NCBI RefSeq assembly: GCF_014696435.1
Contig: NZ_JACJQG010000013.1
Span: 62,001 to 126,000, forward strand
DNA length: 64,000 bases
Reading direction: 5' to 3'
Source: Calothrix anomala FACHB-343
GTDB lineage: Bacteria; Cyanobacteriota; Cyanobacteriia; Cyanobacteriales; Nostocaceae
Shown here: positions 42,923-52,900 of the stretch, piece by piece
Layout: each line of letters opens with the position of its first letter
Numbering within the stretch: the stretch's first letter is position 1
The notes under the pieces: generated by a model
Database searches by the model: none
What the model was told of the DNA's origin: nothing
The model's input: the letters and a program-made list of their open reading frames with translations, nothing else
Program-made: the position numbers and the translations under genes

Positions 42923-43696
42923 ATGGATAACAATTCTATTGTCTTAGAAGCAAAATCATTAACACGCCGCTTTGGTGGTTTAGTGGCTGTAAATAATGTC
43001 TCTTTCGCAGTCCAAAAACATGAAATTTTTGGATTAATCGGCCCTAATGGTGCAGGAAAAACCACATTATTTAATTTAATTACTGCTTTAATTCCCCCTT
43101 CTGAGGGACAATTAATTTATCAAGGTCAAGATATATCCCAATTACGTCCCCATAAAATTGCAGCTTTAGGAATTGCCCGCACTTTTCAAAACATTCGCTT
43201 ATTCGGTGAATTATCAGCTTTAGAAAATGTGATTATTGGCGGGCATTTGCATACTAATAGTGGTATGATTACAGGAGTTCTAGGATTGCCACCAGCGCCT
43301 AGTGAAGAATCTAAAAGTCGCAAAAAAGCTTTAGATTTATTAGAGATGGTGGGATTGAGCGATCGCACTCAAGAAAAAGCCAAGAACTTTGCTTACGGCG
43401 ATCAGCGTCGCTTAGAAATCGCCCGCGCCTTAGCCTTAGAACCGCAAATTTTGCTCCTCGATGAACCCGCAGCAGGGATGAACCCCAGCGAAAAACAGCA
43501 ACTCAGCGATTTTATCCGCAGTCTTAGGGAACGCTTTAACTTAACGATTATCTTGATTGAGCATCATGTACCCTTAGTTATGGGATTATGCGATCGCATT
43601 GCTGTTTTGGATTTTGGACAATTAATTGCTTTGGGTAAACCTGCTGTTGTCAGAGACGATCCAGCCGTAATCGCAGCTTATTTGGGAAGTGGATGA
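42923..43696 (+). CDS. livG: Branched-chain amino acid ABC importer ATPase, LivG type
   Basis: This 257-residue ATPase has Walker A GPNGAGKTT (residues about 38-46), Q-loop ARTFQNIRLF, a signature region with AYGDQRRLEIARAL in place of LSGGQ, Walker B ILLLDEPAAGMN, and the switch histidine in LIEHH. AYGDQRR is normal for LivG-type subunits. It couples ATP hydrolysis to import through the LivH/LivM pair. The LivF-type ATPase follows 15 bases downstream. Confidence 0.95.
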   Translation: MDNNSIVLEAKSLTRRFGGLVAVNNVSFAVQKHEIFGLIGPNGAGKTTLFNLITALIPPSEGQLIYQGQDISQLRPHKIAALGIARTFQNIRLFGELSALENVIIGGHLHTNSGMITGVLGLPPAPSEESKSRKKALDLLEMVGLSDRTQEKAKNFAYGDQRRLEIARALALEPQILLLDEPAAGMNPSEKQQLSDFIRSLRERFNLTIILIEHHVPLVMGLCDRIAVLDFGQLIALGKPAVVRDDPAVIAAYLGSG

Positions 43697-43711
43697 GGAA
43701 TTAAACCGCCG

Positions 43712-44461
43712 ATGAACGCCGATGAACGCCAAGATTTAATTAGTAAAGAAGATTTTACGATTTTAGATGTTCAAGACCTAGATGTAAATTATGGCGGTAT
43801 TCAAGCCTTAAAAAAAATTAATTTAATTATTAAAAAAGGTGAAGTAGTCACTTTAATTGGTGCTAACGGTGCTGGTAAAACTACCACACTCCGCGCTATC
43901 TCGAAAATAGTTTATCCCAAAAGCGGGGCGATTTTTTATAGTGGTAAGAATATCACGCGCCGTCCAGCTTACGAAGTAGTAAAACTAGGTATCGCCCATT
44001 CTCCTGAAGGAAGGAGAGTATTAGCCAGACAAACAGTTTTAGATAATTTATTATTAGGCGCTTATATTCGTAACGATCGAGAACAAATTAAAGCAGATTT
44101 AGAACAGCAATATCAGCTATTTCCCCGGTTAGCTCAAAGACGCCATCAACTAGCCGGAACCCTCAGTGGTGGGGAACAACAAATGTTAGCGATCGCGCGT
44201 GCTTTAATGAGTAAACCCCAACTCCTACTTTTAGACGAACCTAGCTTAGGTTTAGCACCCGCGATCGTCCGGGAAATCTTTACTATTATTGAAAATCTCC
44301 GCGCTACCGGCGTAACAATTTTATTAGTCGAACAAAACGCAAATTTAGCTTTACAAATTGCTGATCGAGGATATGTTTTAGAAGCTGGTGCTATTACTTT
44401 AACAGGTGCAGCATCGGAATTAATTACCGATGAGCGAGTGAAAAAAGCTTATTTGGGATAA
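43712..44461 (+). CDS. livF: Branched-chain amino acid ABC importer ATPase, LivF type
   Basis: This 249-residue ATPase has Walker A GANGAGKTT (about 49-57), LSGGEQQMLAIARAL and Walker B LLLLDEPSLGLAP, ending in the LivF-type LTGAASELITDERVKKAYLG. The first 15 residues (MNADERQDLISKEDF) precede the family start; a small direct repeat, GCCGATGAAC twice, spans this start. It forms a heterodimer with the LivG-type subunit. The importer is complete with this gene. Confidence 0.95.
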   Translation: MNADERQDLISKEDFTILDVQDLDVNYGGIQALKKINLIIKKGEVVTLIGANGAGKTTTLRAISKIVYPKSGAIFYSGKNITRRPAYEVVKLGIAHSPEGRRVLARQTVLDNLLLGAYIRNDREQIKADLEQQYQLFPRLAQRRHQLAGTLSGGEQQMLAIARALMSKPQLLLLDEPSLGLAPAIVREIFTIIENLRATGVTILLVEQNANLALQIADRGYVLEAGAITLTGAASELITDERVKKAYLG

Positions 44462-44492
44462 CTGAATTAAATGAAGAAATAGGGTGGGATAT

Positions 44493-45056
44493 ATGGTACA
44501 GTTACCAACCAAACCTCTAACTTTAGAAGAATTTTTAAAACTGCCGGAAACTAAGCCAGCTAGTGAATATATCAATGGGCATATTATTCAAAAACCTATG
44601 CCACAAGGAAAACATAGTAGGCTTAGATGTCAGTTATTTAGTACTATTAATGCTTTAGCTGAAACTCAAAAAATTGCCCTAGCCTTTCCAGAATTGCGTT
44701 GTACCTTTGGCGGACGTTCAATTGTCCCTGATGTCGCGGTGTTTGCTTGGGAAAGAATTCCTGTAGATGCAAATGGCGATGTGACGAATGTTTTTGAAAC
44801 TTATCCAGATTGGACAATTGAAATCCTCTCACCTGAACAAAGTCAGACTAAAGTCACCGGAAATATTTTACATTGTCTAAAGTATGGTACTAGCTTAGGT
44901 TGGCTGATTGACCCAGATGAAAAATCTGTTATAGTTTATCCACCAAAACAACAACCAGAACTTTTACAAGCAGAACAGGAAATTTTACCAGTTCCCGATT
45001 TAGTGAGTAACCTGCAATTAACTGTAGGACAATTATTTGCATGGTTAAAATTATAA
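44493..45056 (+). CDS. Uma2 family (DUF820) putative endonuclease, second copy
   Basis: This 187-residue protein starts at ATG 44493, matching the usual LTLEEFLKLPETKPASEYI opening of this subgroup. An in-frame GTG at 44484 adds only three residues. Counting from that GTG, Asp83 (VPDVAVF), Glu113 (TIEILSP) and Lys123 (SQTKVT) are the likely PD-(D/E)xK residues, and GWLIDPDEK follows. It belongs to a different Uma2 subgroup from the one at 40906, so the two are not a recent duplication. It lies 31 bases after the importer's last ATPase gene. Confidence 0.88.
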   Translation: MVQLPTKPLTLEEFLKLPETKPASEYINGHIIQKPMPQGKHSRLRCQLFSTINALAETQKIALAFPELRCTFGGRSIVPDVAVFAWERIPVDANGDVTNVFETYPDWTIEILSPEQSQTKVTGNILHCLKYGTSLGWLIDPDEKSVIVYPPKQQPELLQAEQEILPVPDLVSNLQLTVGQLFAWLKL

Positions 45057-45076
45057 GCTAATGCAAAACTAGACAA

Positions 45077-45150
45077 TTGTAGGTTGGGCTTACCGTGTGT
45101 AAAGCCAACAAACCCCCCAAATGTTGGGTTTTGTGACTCAATCAAACATA
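45077..45150. repeat. GTTGGGTT inverted-repeat element, incomplete copy
   Basis: TTGTAGGTTGGGC, AAGCCAACA and TGTTGGGTTTTGTGACTCAA correspond to the inner parts of the MITE-like family. The outer CAATACGG ends are missing. Confidence 0.6.
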
Positions 45151-45162
45151 CGCAGCTTAATC

Positions 45163-45594
45163 ATGACTAAAAAAGTAATTAAAAATCAAATTCTAGGTGA
45201 ATTAACTTGGCATAATGATTTTGATTGGTGGAAGGGTAAAATTGAAATTACTCCAGGGAATATTATTAGTTTGAGCGTTGATAGTGAGAATATAGAAATA
45301 CCATCTGTTAGCGAACTTACTTGTCATTCTTTCACCCGAATTAAACAACAAGAAGTCAACCTTCGGCGTTGTACAGCTAACCAGCTTATCGACCTGTACA
45401 ATAAAAGCTGGAATAATGATGATGAGATTGACTGTCCAACTTTCATGAATTTGATCAAACTCGAAGCAGTCCATTTAAATTCTGATGGTAGCGCTACCTT
45501 GTATTATGAGGATGGCGGTTTATTTGGCGGACATGTAATTGTTGTCTCGATTGATTGTGATGGAATTTTTGAGGATGCAGATATTGCAGGTTAA
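45163..45594 (+). CDS. Small hypothetical protein, DUF2262/DUF6985-like
   Basis: From ATG 45163 the protein has 143 residues. The upstream 42 bases of open frame belong to a dispersed repeat, so the first in-frame Met at 45121 is unlikely to be used. LGELTWHNDFDWWKGKI near the start and YYEDGGLFGGHVIVVSID with a final ADIAG resemble the DUF2262/DUF6985 group of small proteins, some of which are found among immunity proteins. No toxin gene is adjacent. The family call is from memory of the pattern and is tentative. Confidence 0.6.
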   Translation: MTKKVIKNQILGELTWHNDFDWWKGKIEITPGNIISLSVDSENIEIPSVSELTCHSFTRIKQQEVNLRRCTANQLIDLYNKSWNNDDEIDCPTFMNLIKLEAVHLNSDGSATLYYEDGGLFGGHVIVVSIDCDGIFEDADIAG

Positions 45595-45703
45595 TACTGC
45601 TAAACATGTAAAATAAAAAATTTTTTAACATATATAGATTTAGCTAGATAGATTAGGACATCAAGCTAAAATAAAACCCTGACAATCAAAGGCTTTTAAG
45701 TCT

Positions 45704-45753
45704 GTCAACAGTCAACAGTCAACAGTCAACAGTCAACAGTCAACAGTCAACAG
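45704..45753. repeat. Tandem heptamer repeat (GTCAACA type)
   Basis: Seven exact consecutive GTCAACA units, the most regular heptamer array in the window. Confidence 0.95.
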
Positions 45754-45765
45754 CTATAAATAGGC

Positions 45766-45798
45766 AATGCCCACCATTTTATATCTTTGGTGGGCATT
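45766..45798 (-). terminator. Hairpin terminator at the end of the aquaporin gene
   Basis: AATGCCCACCA (45766-45776) and TGGTGGGCATT (45788-45798) form a perfect 11-bp stem with an 11-base AT-rich loop, 26 bases past the aquaporin stop. It has no strong U-tract on either strand. Confidence 0.55.
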
Positions 45799-45824
45799 AT
45801 AAATAATATTGTGTTTGAAAATTG

Positions 45825-46595
45825 CTATTTCAACTGCAATTCTGCTTCGCCTACAACAGGTTCGCCTGATTCACCTAATACTCGTGAATAGAAAGATCCA
45901 GCTAAGATTGCACCTAAAATAGGCGCAATCCAAAACATCCAAACTTGGCGAAACATTTCTACCCCAGCAAACAGTGCAGGGCCAGTAGTACGCGCAGGAT
46001 TTACTGATGTATTAGTGATGGGAATACTGACTAAATGAATCAAAGTTAGCGCTAAACCAATAGCAATCGGTGCAAATCCTTTAGGCGCACGGCCATCAGT
46101 TGAACCTAAAATTACTATTAAAAAGATGAAGGTGAGTACAACTTCTGTGATGAAGCAAGCAAATATTGAATAACCACCGGGAGAATGTTCTGCAAAACCA
46201 TTTGTTGCTAATGGATTCGAGCCAGAAAGTGTAAAGCCTGGTTTACCACTGGCGATTAAATAAATTAACCCTGCGGCGAAAATTGCGCCTAATACTTGAG
46301 AAATAATATATGGCAGTAATTCGGAGCCGGGAAACCGTCTTCCTGCCCACAAACCAAATGATACAGCCGGGTTAAGATGACAACCAGAAATATGACCAAT
46401 CGCATAGGCCATAATCAAAACTGTCAGTCCAAATGCTAGAGACACACCTAAAAAACCAATTCCCAATTCATTGGCTTTAGCATCAGGAAATGCTGCTGCA
46501 AAAACAGCACTTCCGCATCCACCAAGAACTAGCACCAATGTTCCGAGAAATTCCGCAAGACAACGGGTAAACAGGGGTATCATTTTTTTATCCAT
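45825..46595 (-). CDS. aqpZ: Aquaporin / glycerol facilitator family protein (AqpZ-like)
   Basis: This 256-residue channel has six helices and both pore motifs: NPA in [15 protein letters not shown] and in [15 protein letters not shown]. His and Arg at the selectivity filter ([15 protein letters not shown]) are as in water-selective AqpZ. It would move water, and perhaps small neutral solutes, across the cytoplasmic membrane. A short polar C-terminus ([12 protein letters not shown]) follows. The hairpin at 45766 lies just downstream. It is a single-gene unit. Confidence 0.94.
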   Translation of the reverse strand: MDKKMIPLFTRCLAEFLGTLVLVLGGCGSAVFAAAFPDAKANELGIGFLGVSLAFGLTVLIMAYAIGHISGCHLNPAVSFGLWAGRRFPGSELLPYIISQVLGAIFAAGLIYLIASGKPGFTLSGSNPLATNGFAEHSPGGYSIFACFITEVVLTFIFLIVILGSTDGRAPKGFAPIAIGLALTLIHLVSIPITNTSVNPARTTGPALFAGVEMFRQVWMFWIAPILGAILAGSFYSRVLGESGEPVVGEAELQLK

Positions 46596-47087
46596 ACTCT
46601 CCTCAGTTTCAATTTACGCTGTCATCTTTCCAGATTTTTAATCTTTAATTTTTTTTTAATTTTATACAATTGTTTATATTATTGATATCAATTTGTATAC
46701 TGCTATTTATTTACTAGCTAGTTTCTCAATATTTAGAAACATATGTAAGGTGAGAATTGCTAACCCTACATATAAGGAGATTTTTTGGATTAAATTAGCT
46801 AGCTAGAGTTAATTTATCAATATTTCTTAATAATCTAAATTGTTAAATTAATTTGCACTCCCATGAGCAATAAAATACCCTTGAAATGATTAATATTGCT
46901 TGATACACAAGGAATTTTTATTACTGACTTACCAAGTTTCTCAACATGAGAAATAATCTTAGATGCCCTACTCTCACAAGAATTATTTAACAAAACATTA
47001 CAATATTTATAATATATTTGGATTTGTAGCCCAGTTTTTGGGTGTCTATTACTGTAGCGAATTGTATTCCCCTGAACAATTAAAACC
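46596..47087. other. Divergent intergenic region (492 bp)
   Basis: It is AT-rich and holds the promoters of the aquaporin and histidine phosphatase genes. A minus-strand frame of 84 codons (46835-47089) has no recognisable features and overlaps the phosphatase start, so I do not call it. Confidence 0.5.
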
Positions 47088-47735
47088 ATGAGTCAAATTA
47101 TCTGGATCGCCAGACACGCCAACCGCCTTGACTTTGTCAACCCCGATTGGTTTCTCACTGCTGAACGCCGCTACGATCCACCTTTATCAGAGGATGGTTT
47201 CATTCAAGCCAAGCAGCTAGCTAATCGCCTCAAAACAGAAAAAATCAGTCATATTTTTGCCTCTCCCTTTCTCCGCACCGTGCAAACGGCTAATGCAGTG
47301 GCTCAAGCCCTAGATTTACCGATTAAGCTAGAAACTGGGTTAAGTGAATGGTTAAATCCTGCTTGGATGACAGAAGAACCAGAAAGGCTTTCCACATCAG
47401 CGTTAGCAGAATTATTTCCCAGAATTGATATCAGTTATACCGCGCGCATTGCTGCCAAATATCCAGAAACACATGAACAAGTCAGAGGACGTTCGGGACA
47501 AACAGCTAGATGTCTGGCTACAGAATTCTACCCGGAGAATATCCTGTTAGTAGCACATGGCGCTTCTGTACTGGGTGCGGCGATGGGATTAGCCGGAGAA
47601 GTTGCAAAAACGGAAGTGAAGGCTTCTTTATGTTCTTTAGTCAAAGTGGTGCTGCAAGACTCAGAATGGTTACTAGAACTTAAGGGAGATACTTCTCATC
47701 TAGTGGAGGTAGAGGAAGTAGTTCGATTTGTTTAA
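47088..47735 (+). CDS. Histidine phosphatase superfamily protein
   Basis: The 215-residue protein starts MSQIIWIARHANRLDF, where His10 is the phospho-accepting histidine of the RHG-type motif (here RHA). FASPFLRTVQTA carries the conserved arginine, and LLVAHGAS the second catalytic histidine. RYDPPLSEDGFIQA fits the UBASH3/STS-like branch rather than phosphoglycerate mutase proper. The substrate is unknown. The gene lies 86 bases upstream of glucokinase on the same strand, so a sugar-phosphate link is possible but unproven. Confidence 0.88.
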   Translation: MSQIIWIARHANRLDFVNPDWFLTAERRYDPPLSEDGFIQAKQLANRLKTEKISHIFASPFLRTVQTANAVAQALDLPIKLETGLSEWLNPAWMTEEPERLSTSALAELFPRIDISYTARIAAKYPETHEQVRGRSGQTARCLATEFYPENILLVAHGASVLGAAMGLAGEVAKTEVKASLCSLVKVVLQDSEWLLELKGDTSHLVEVEEVVRFV

Positions 47736-47821
47736 ATCTCTGATAGAGATTTTGAATCTTGGCTTCCGCTAATCTAGATATTGCTATGGACTGAGAATTC
47801 ACTCTATTACTGATAAGTTTT

Positions 47822-48874
47822 ATGACATTACTACTAGCGGGAGACATCGGCGGTACAAAAACTATTCTGCGGTTAACGGAAACCACAGACTCACCGGGAA
47901 TCAATGAAACCTCAGACTCCCATCTGTTACGCAATATTTATGAGGAAAGTTTTCACAGTCAAGACTTTCCTGATTTAGTACCGATAGTCCAGCAGTTTTT
48001 AACTAAAGCCAAAGCCGCAACACCAGAAAAAGCTTGCTTTGCGATCGCGGGGCCAGTGGTGAAGAATACTGCTAAGTTGACCAATTTGGCTTGGTATTTA
48101 GATAGCGAACGTCTACAGCAAGAATTAGGGATTGGTTCTGTTTCCCTGATCAATGACTTTACAGCGATTGGTCACGGTATTTTTGGTTTAAACAACAAAC
48201 ATCTGCTGACTTTACAAGCAGGAAAACCCAAATCGGAAGCACCGATTGCGATTATTGGTGCGGGAACTGGCTTAGGACAAGGCTTTTTAATTAAGCAAGG
48301 ACAACATTATCAAGTCTTTCCTTCTGAGGGTGGACATGCAGATTTTGCACCGCGTACCGAGTTAGAGTTTCGGTTGATGAAATACCTGCTAGATAAACAT
48401 GATATCCAGCGCGTTTCTGTAGAAAGAGTTGTGTCTGGTCAAGGTATTATCTCTATTTACCAGTTTTTGCGGGATCAAAAAATTGCGACGGAATCACCAG
48501 ATATCGCCAATATTGTCAGAGTGTGGGAACAAGAGGCAGGAAAATTAGAGAAAAGCGTCGATCCCAATGCAATTATTGGCACAGCTGCACTTCAAGGACG
48601 CGATCGCCTTTCTCAACAAACCATGCAGCTATTTGTCGAACTTTATGGTGCAGAAGCGGGAAATTTAGCGATTAAACTCCTACCTTATGGCGGATTATAT
48701 GTTGCTGGTGGTATTGCTCCCAAAATCTTGCCGTTAATCCAAGAGGGTAGTTTTCTGTTAAACTTCACCCAAAAAGGTAGAATGCGTTCCCTCCTCGAAG
48801 AAATACCGGTGTATATTATCCTCAACCAACAAGTAGGGCTAATTGGTGCTGCTTTGTATGCTGCTAGGTTATAA
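47822..48874 (+). CDS. glk: Glucokinase
   Basis: The enzyme phosphorylates glucose to glucose 6-phosphate with ATP. The 350-residue protein has the phosphate-binding GDIGGTKT (7-14), the sugar-binding LINDFTAIGHGI, the adenosine-binding IGAGTGLGQG, and the SEGGHADFAP motif of the bacterial glucokinase (PF02685-type) family. YVAGGIAPKILP near the C-terminus is also typical. In cyanobacteria it feeds glucose from glycogen breakdown or uptake into the oxidative pentose phosphate route. The next gene follows 42 bases later. Confidence 0.95.
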   Translation: MTLLLAGDIGGTKTILRLTETTDSPGINETSDSHLLRNIYEESFHSQDFPDLVPIVQQFLTKAKAATPEKACFAIAGPVVKNTAKLTNLAWYLDSERLQQELGIGSVSLINDFTAIGHGIFGLNNKHLLTLQAGKPKSEAPIAIIGAGTGLGQGFLIKQGQHYQVFPSEGGHADFAPRTELEFRLMKYLLDKHDIQRVSVERVVSGQGIISIYQFLRDQKIATESPDIANIVRVWEQEAGKLEKSVDPNAIIGTAALQGRDRLSQQTMQLFVELYGAEAGNLAIKLLPYGGLYVAGGIAPKILPLIQEGSFLLNFTQKGRMRSLLEEIPVYIILNQQVGLIGAALYAARL

Positions 48875-48916
48875 CAGCTAGCATCGGTGATATTAGCATC
48901 ATCAAAAGCAAAATCT

Positions 48917-49525
48917 ATGACAATTAAACTTTTATTGCCCTTACTTGCTGCCACACTTGTATGTGGCGGATCTTTATTGGTAGAAGCAGTTCAACCTAAA
49001 CCAAAAGTTACTTCAACTCCGGCTAAAACCAAAGTTAATCAACCAGTCCAGCCCAAATGGAAGTTGTTTACTGGCCCCGATGGACGTTTTAGTGTTTTAA
49101 TGCCAGGAACCCCTAAAAGGAATACCCAAACCCAAAAAACCTACATGGGGGAAATCAATGTCGAATTATTTATTGCCCAACCACAAAAACAGGAAGTAGC
49201 TTATGTAGTGGCTTACAATGATTTTCCTTACAGTTATGGTCAAATGGCGAACCCCCAAACGGTACTGAATAACGCTAGAGATATCGCCTTAAAGACTACG
49301 AAAAGTAATTTAATTAGTCAGCGAGATATTCAGAGTACTAATGGTCATCCAGGTAAAGAAATTGAGTATGTAGACGCTGGGGGGAAATTCACCAAAAACA
49401 GAATGTATTTTGCTCAAGGGCGGTTGTATCAAGTAATGGCTGTAACTACCAAAAAACAACGCCCATCTTTAGTGAAAACCATCAATGGCTATTTAAATTC
49501 CTTCAATTTGGTTTTAAAAGCTTGA
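48917..49525 (+). CDS. Conserved secreted protein of unknown function
   Basis: From ATG 48917 the protein has 202 residues with a signal peptide (KLLLPLLAATLVCGGSLLVEA) and a Pro/Lys/Thr linker. It has a single domain starting WKLFTGPDGRFSVLMPGTP and ending YLNSFNLVLKA. The FSV-x-MPGTP opening is common in cyanobacterial exported proteins of unknown function. An earlier in-frame ATG (48887) would put ten polar residues ahead of the signal. It probably shares a transcript with glk, but no functional link is visible. Confidence 0.75.
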   Translation: MTIKLLLPLLAATLVCGGSLLVEAVQPKPKVTSTPAKTKVNQPVQPKWKLFTGPDGRFSVLMPGTPKRNTQTQKTYMGEINVELFIAQPQKQEVAYVVAYNDFPYSYGQMANPQTVLNNARDIALKTTKSNLISQRDIQSTNGHPGKEIEYVDAGGKFTKNRMYFAQGRLYQVMAVTTKKQRPSLVKTINGYLNSFNLVLKA

Positions 49526-49965
49526 ATTCAGTTCTCAGCTTTGAATGCAAGTTCAAGGCTGAGGCTGGGCATGGGGCATGGGGCATTGGGCATGGGAAGA
49601 TAAAGGATACAAATGACTAATGACTAATGACAGCCTCCGCCACTAATCTCTAATACCAATTCTCCAAAAGGAAGCAACAGATAATGACGGGGGACGCGGA
49701 GACAACGAGACGCGGAGATTAATGTGTAGCCAGATTTTAGAGAAAAGGTCAGGACTTACGCAAAATACCTTTGAAACTCTTATTTCTTCGTGTCCTTCGT
49801 GTCTTTGCGGTTCGATTCTTCCGTAGTTTGTGCGTAAGTTTTAAAGGTATAATTACACCAACTTATACCAATTTGAAAAAAGAATGCGATAGATACACAA
49901 CCTCAACGCTTTGTTCTGTCTGGATTCTTAATTTTGAATTTTGAATTTTGAATTTTGAATTGGTA
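49526..49965. other. Intergenic region (440 bp) with repeats
   Basis: It contains an inverted-repeat element with AGGACTTACGCA-type ends (about 49751-49845; the opposite end reads TGCGTAAGTTTT), GGGGCATGGGGCATTGGGCA-type repeat DNA near 49570, and the TTTTGAA heptamer array at 49930-49962. No gene is seen. Confidence 0.6.
49930..49962. repeat. Tandem heptamer repeat (TTTTGAA type)
   Basis: Four to five TTTTGAA units just beyond the stop codon of the hybrid kinase gene. Confidence 0.9.
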
Positions 49966-52900
49966 TTACTTATTTTTTGTTAGTGCGATAACCGCTTGAA
50001 CTAATTTTTCTGGATCTAATGGCTTGGTGAGGTGTCTGTGATAACCACTGTTTAAGGCGCGTTGGTAATCGTCAACTCTGGCATAGGCAGTAAGTGCGAT
50101 CGCGGGAATTTGTCCGCCTTTTTTGGGTGGTAAGGCGCGAATTTGTTGAATTAAGGTATAACCATCAACTTCCGGCATCCCAATATCACTAATTAAGATA
50201 TCTGCTGGGAAAAACTCTAGGGTTGCTAGAACTTCCGCCGCAGTGGTAACTGTGACAACTTCTGCACCATGTTGGGTAAGTAATACTGTTAAAAACTCAC
50301 GGGCATCGGTGTCATCATCGACTGCCAAGATGCGAATTCCTGATAAATCGAGTTTTTGGGCGAAAAAATCCTCTGTTGGCTGAATTTCTGGGACTAAATT
50401 GAGTAGGGGTAACTGGACTGTGAAAGTCGCGCCTAAGCCGATACCTGGACTATCAGCCGCGATCGCTCCACCATGTGCTTCTACTAACTGCCGGACTATA
50501 GCTAATCCTAGTCCTAATCCGCCATATTTGCGAGTGATGGAAGCATCTTCCTGGCGGAAGGATTCAAACAGATGGGGTAGAAAATCCGGGCTGATGCCTT
50601 TACCTGTATCTTTAACAATAATTTCTGCGCGATCGCTTACTTTTTGCAGTTTAATATCTACACGCCCACCATTAGGGGTGAATTTAATCGCATTAGACAG
50701 CAAATTCCAAATAATTTGTTGTAAGCGGGCAGCATCTCCTGGTACTTGCCCAATATTCGGTAATACCGGATGAATTGTAATAGATTTAGCTATGGCTGCT
50801 GTCTTTACTGTATCGATGGCAGCCGTAATAATAAAAGATAAATTCACCGATGTGAGATTTAGGCTGAGTTTGCCACGGAGAATTTTGGCAACATCGAGCA
50901 AATCGTCAATTAGCTGGGTTTGTAATTTAACGTTGCGTTCAATTGTCGCTAAGGCTTCAACAGTTTTGCTTTCATCTAACTTCCGCGATTGCAATAACTT
51001 TGTCCAGCCGAGAATCGGGTTGAGGGGCGATCGCAATTCATGGGAAAGTACGGCGAGAAATTCATCTTTGATGCGGTTGGCACGTTCGGCGGCTTCTCTG
51101 GCGGCTTGTTCTTGTTGTAGTAGCTTCTCTCGTTGGGCTTCGGCGCATTTTTGCTCGGTAATATCTAATACCGTACCAATGAAACGTAAGGGATGACCTG
51201 CGGCATCAAAATAGGTTTGCCCTTTGGCTCTGATCCAACGTTCAATGCCATCATTAATCCCGATTGTCCGATATTCCACATCATATTGACCACCAGTGGC
51301 TGGGTTAAAGGCAGCTTGGACTATTTGTTCTAAGCGATCGCGATCGTCGGGATGCAGCCCAGCAAAAAATACTTCTAAGCTGGTTTCGGCTTCTGGTGGT
51401 AAACCAAACATAGCTTTACAGCCGACATCCCAAATTAGTTGATTAGTGCTGATGTTCAAATCCCAAGTACCTAATTGGGCAGATTCAATCGCCATGCGCA
51501 GACGATCTTCGCTTTGACGCAGGGCGGCTTCTGATTGTTTGCGATCGGTAATATCAGCCAAGACACCAGGAAAGGCGATCGCTTTACCGTTGGCGTCATA
51601 TTCTACCCTTCCCCTAGCAATTACCCAGCGTTCTTGTTGCTCGGCGTTGATGATGCGGTATTCAACTACATAATCTTCTCGATAGGCGATGGCGCGTTTG
51701 ATGGCGGCGCTGACTAGCGGTAAATCTTCTGGATGAATGGCGTTGATAAATTGCTCAATTGGTAAGCCAGCCGCCGCACTTTCTGGATCGACGCCAAATA
51801 GATGGGCAGAACTGCGATCGGTGATGACGCGATTATCGGGGATATGCCAACGCCAAGTGTAAATTAACCCTGCTGCTAAAGCGGCTTCTAGTTGAATGTG
51901 AACTTCTTGCAGGGCGAGTTCGGCATGTTTGCGATCGGTAATATCCACAGCCGCACAGGTAATACCCACAATATTATTTTGAGCATCGCGGATGGGGTCG
52001 ATGGTTAAATCGTGGTAAGCAGTTTGCCGATCTTTTATTAGCTTGACTTCTTGCCGTAAACTTACACCTGTATCTAGCACCTGCTGCTTTAGCTGGGTAA
52101 GGTAAGCAGCTGTTTCTGGCGAGAGTAAATCTTGATCTTGTTTACCAATAACTTCCGCCACAGCAAAATCAAATGAGGGGTTGTAAATCCAGGTATAGCG
52201 GAGGTTGAGATCTTGGTTAAACAAGGTAATGGGCGTACTTTTTAAAGCCAGATTGAGTCTTTCTGTAGTTTGTTTCAGAGCAATTTCAGTTTCTCGTAAA
52301 TCGGTAATGTCAGTATTGGTACCAAACCAGCGCAAAACTTTACCCTGTTCATCAAGGACGGGAATCGCACGGGAGAGAAACCAGCGATACTCTCCATTTT
52401 GGCTGCGTAAAAGAAAGGTATCTTCCCAGCTTTCCCCTGTTTCCATTGAATGACGGAATTTTTTAACTACCCGTTCCTTATGTTGTGGGTGATGCACTTT
52501 TTGCCAACCCCAACCAAGCATTTCTTGGGGGGTTGTACCTGTATAGTCATACCAGCGTTTGTTGTACCAAAAAATCGCTCCCGTTTCGTCTGCCATCCAA
52601 GCAAACTGAGAAATGTTATCTGCTAAAGTGCGGAAGCGAGCTTCGCTTTCTGCTAGTTCCTGTTGAGCCAAGGTGAGATTGGTGATATCCATCACCGCTA
52701 CCCCTACCCCGATCGCTTCTCCACTGGGTAAACACACAGGATAGTGATTGGCGATGGTATGCCTAAATACACCGGGTCTGACCTCACCCCTGAACTCCAG
52801 ATTCAGGACTGGCTGTTGAGTTTCCATTACATTGAACAGTAAGGGAGCAAAATCAGGTGCCATTTGCGGCACAATATCCCATAAAGTTTTTCCTATATGC

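Noticed and set aside
38579-44461. Naming the importer as urea (urt) or Nat system
   Set aside because: The gene order and subunits fit the HAAT family generally, but the binding protein has no motif I can tie to one ligand.
46835-47089. 84-codon minus-strand frame upstream of the histidine phosphatase
   Set aside because: It has no family resemblance or ribosome binding site, and it overlaps the phosphatase start codon; low-complexity AT-rich DNA explains it.
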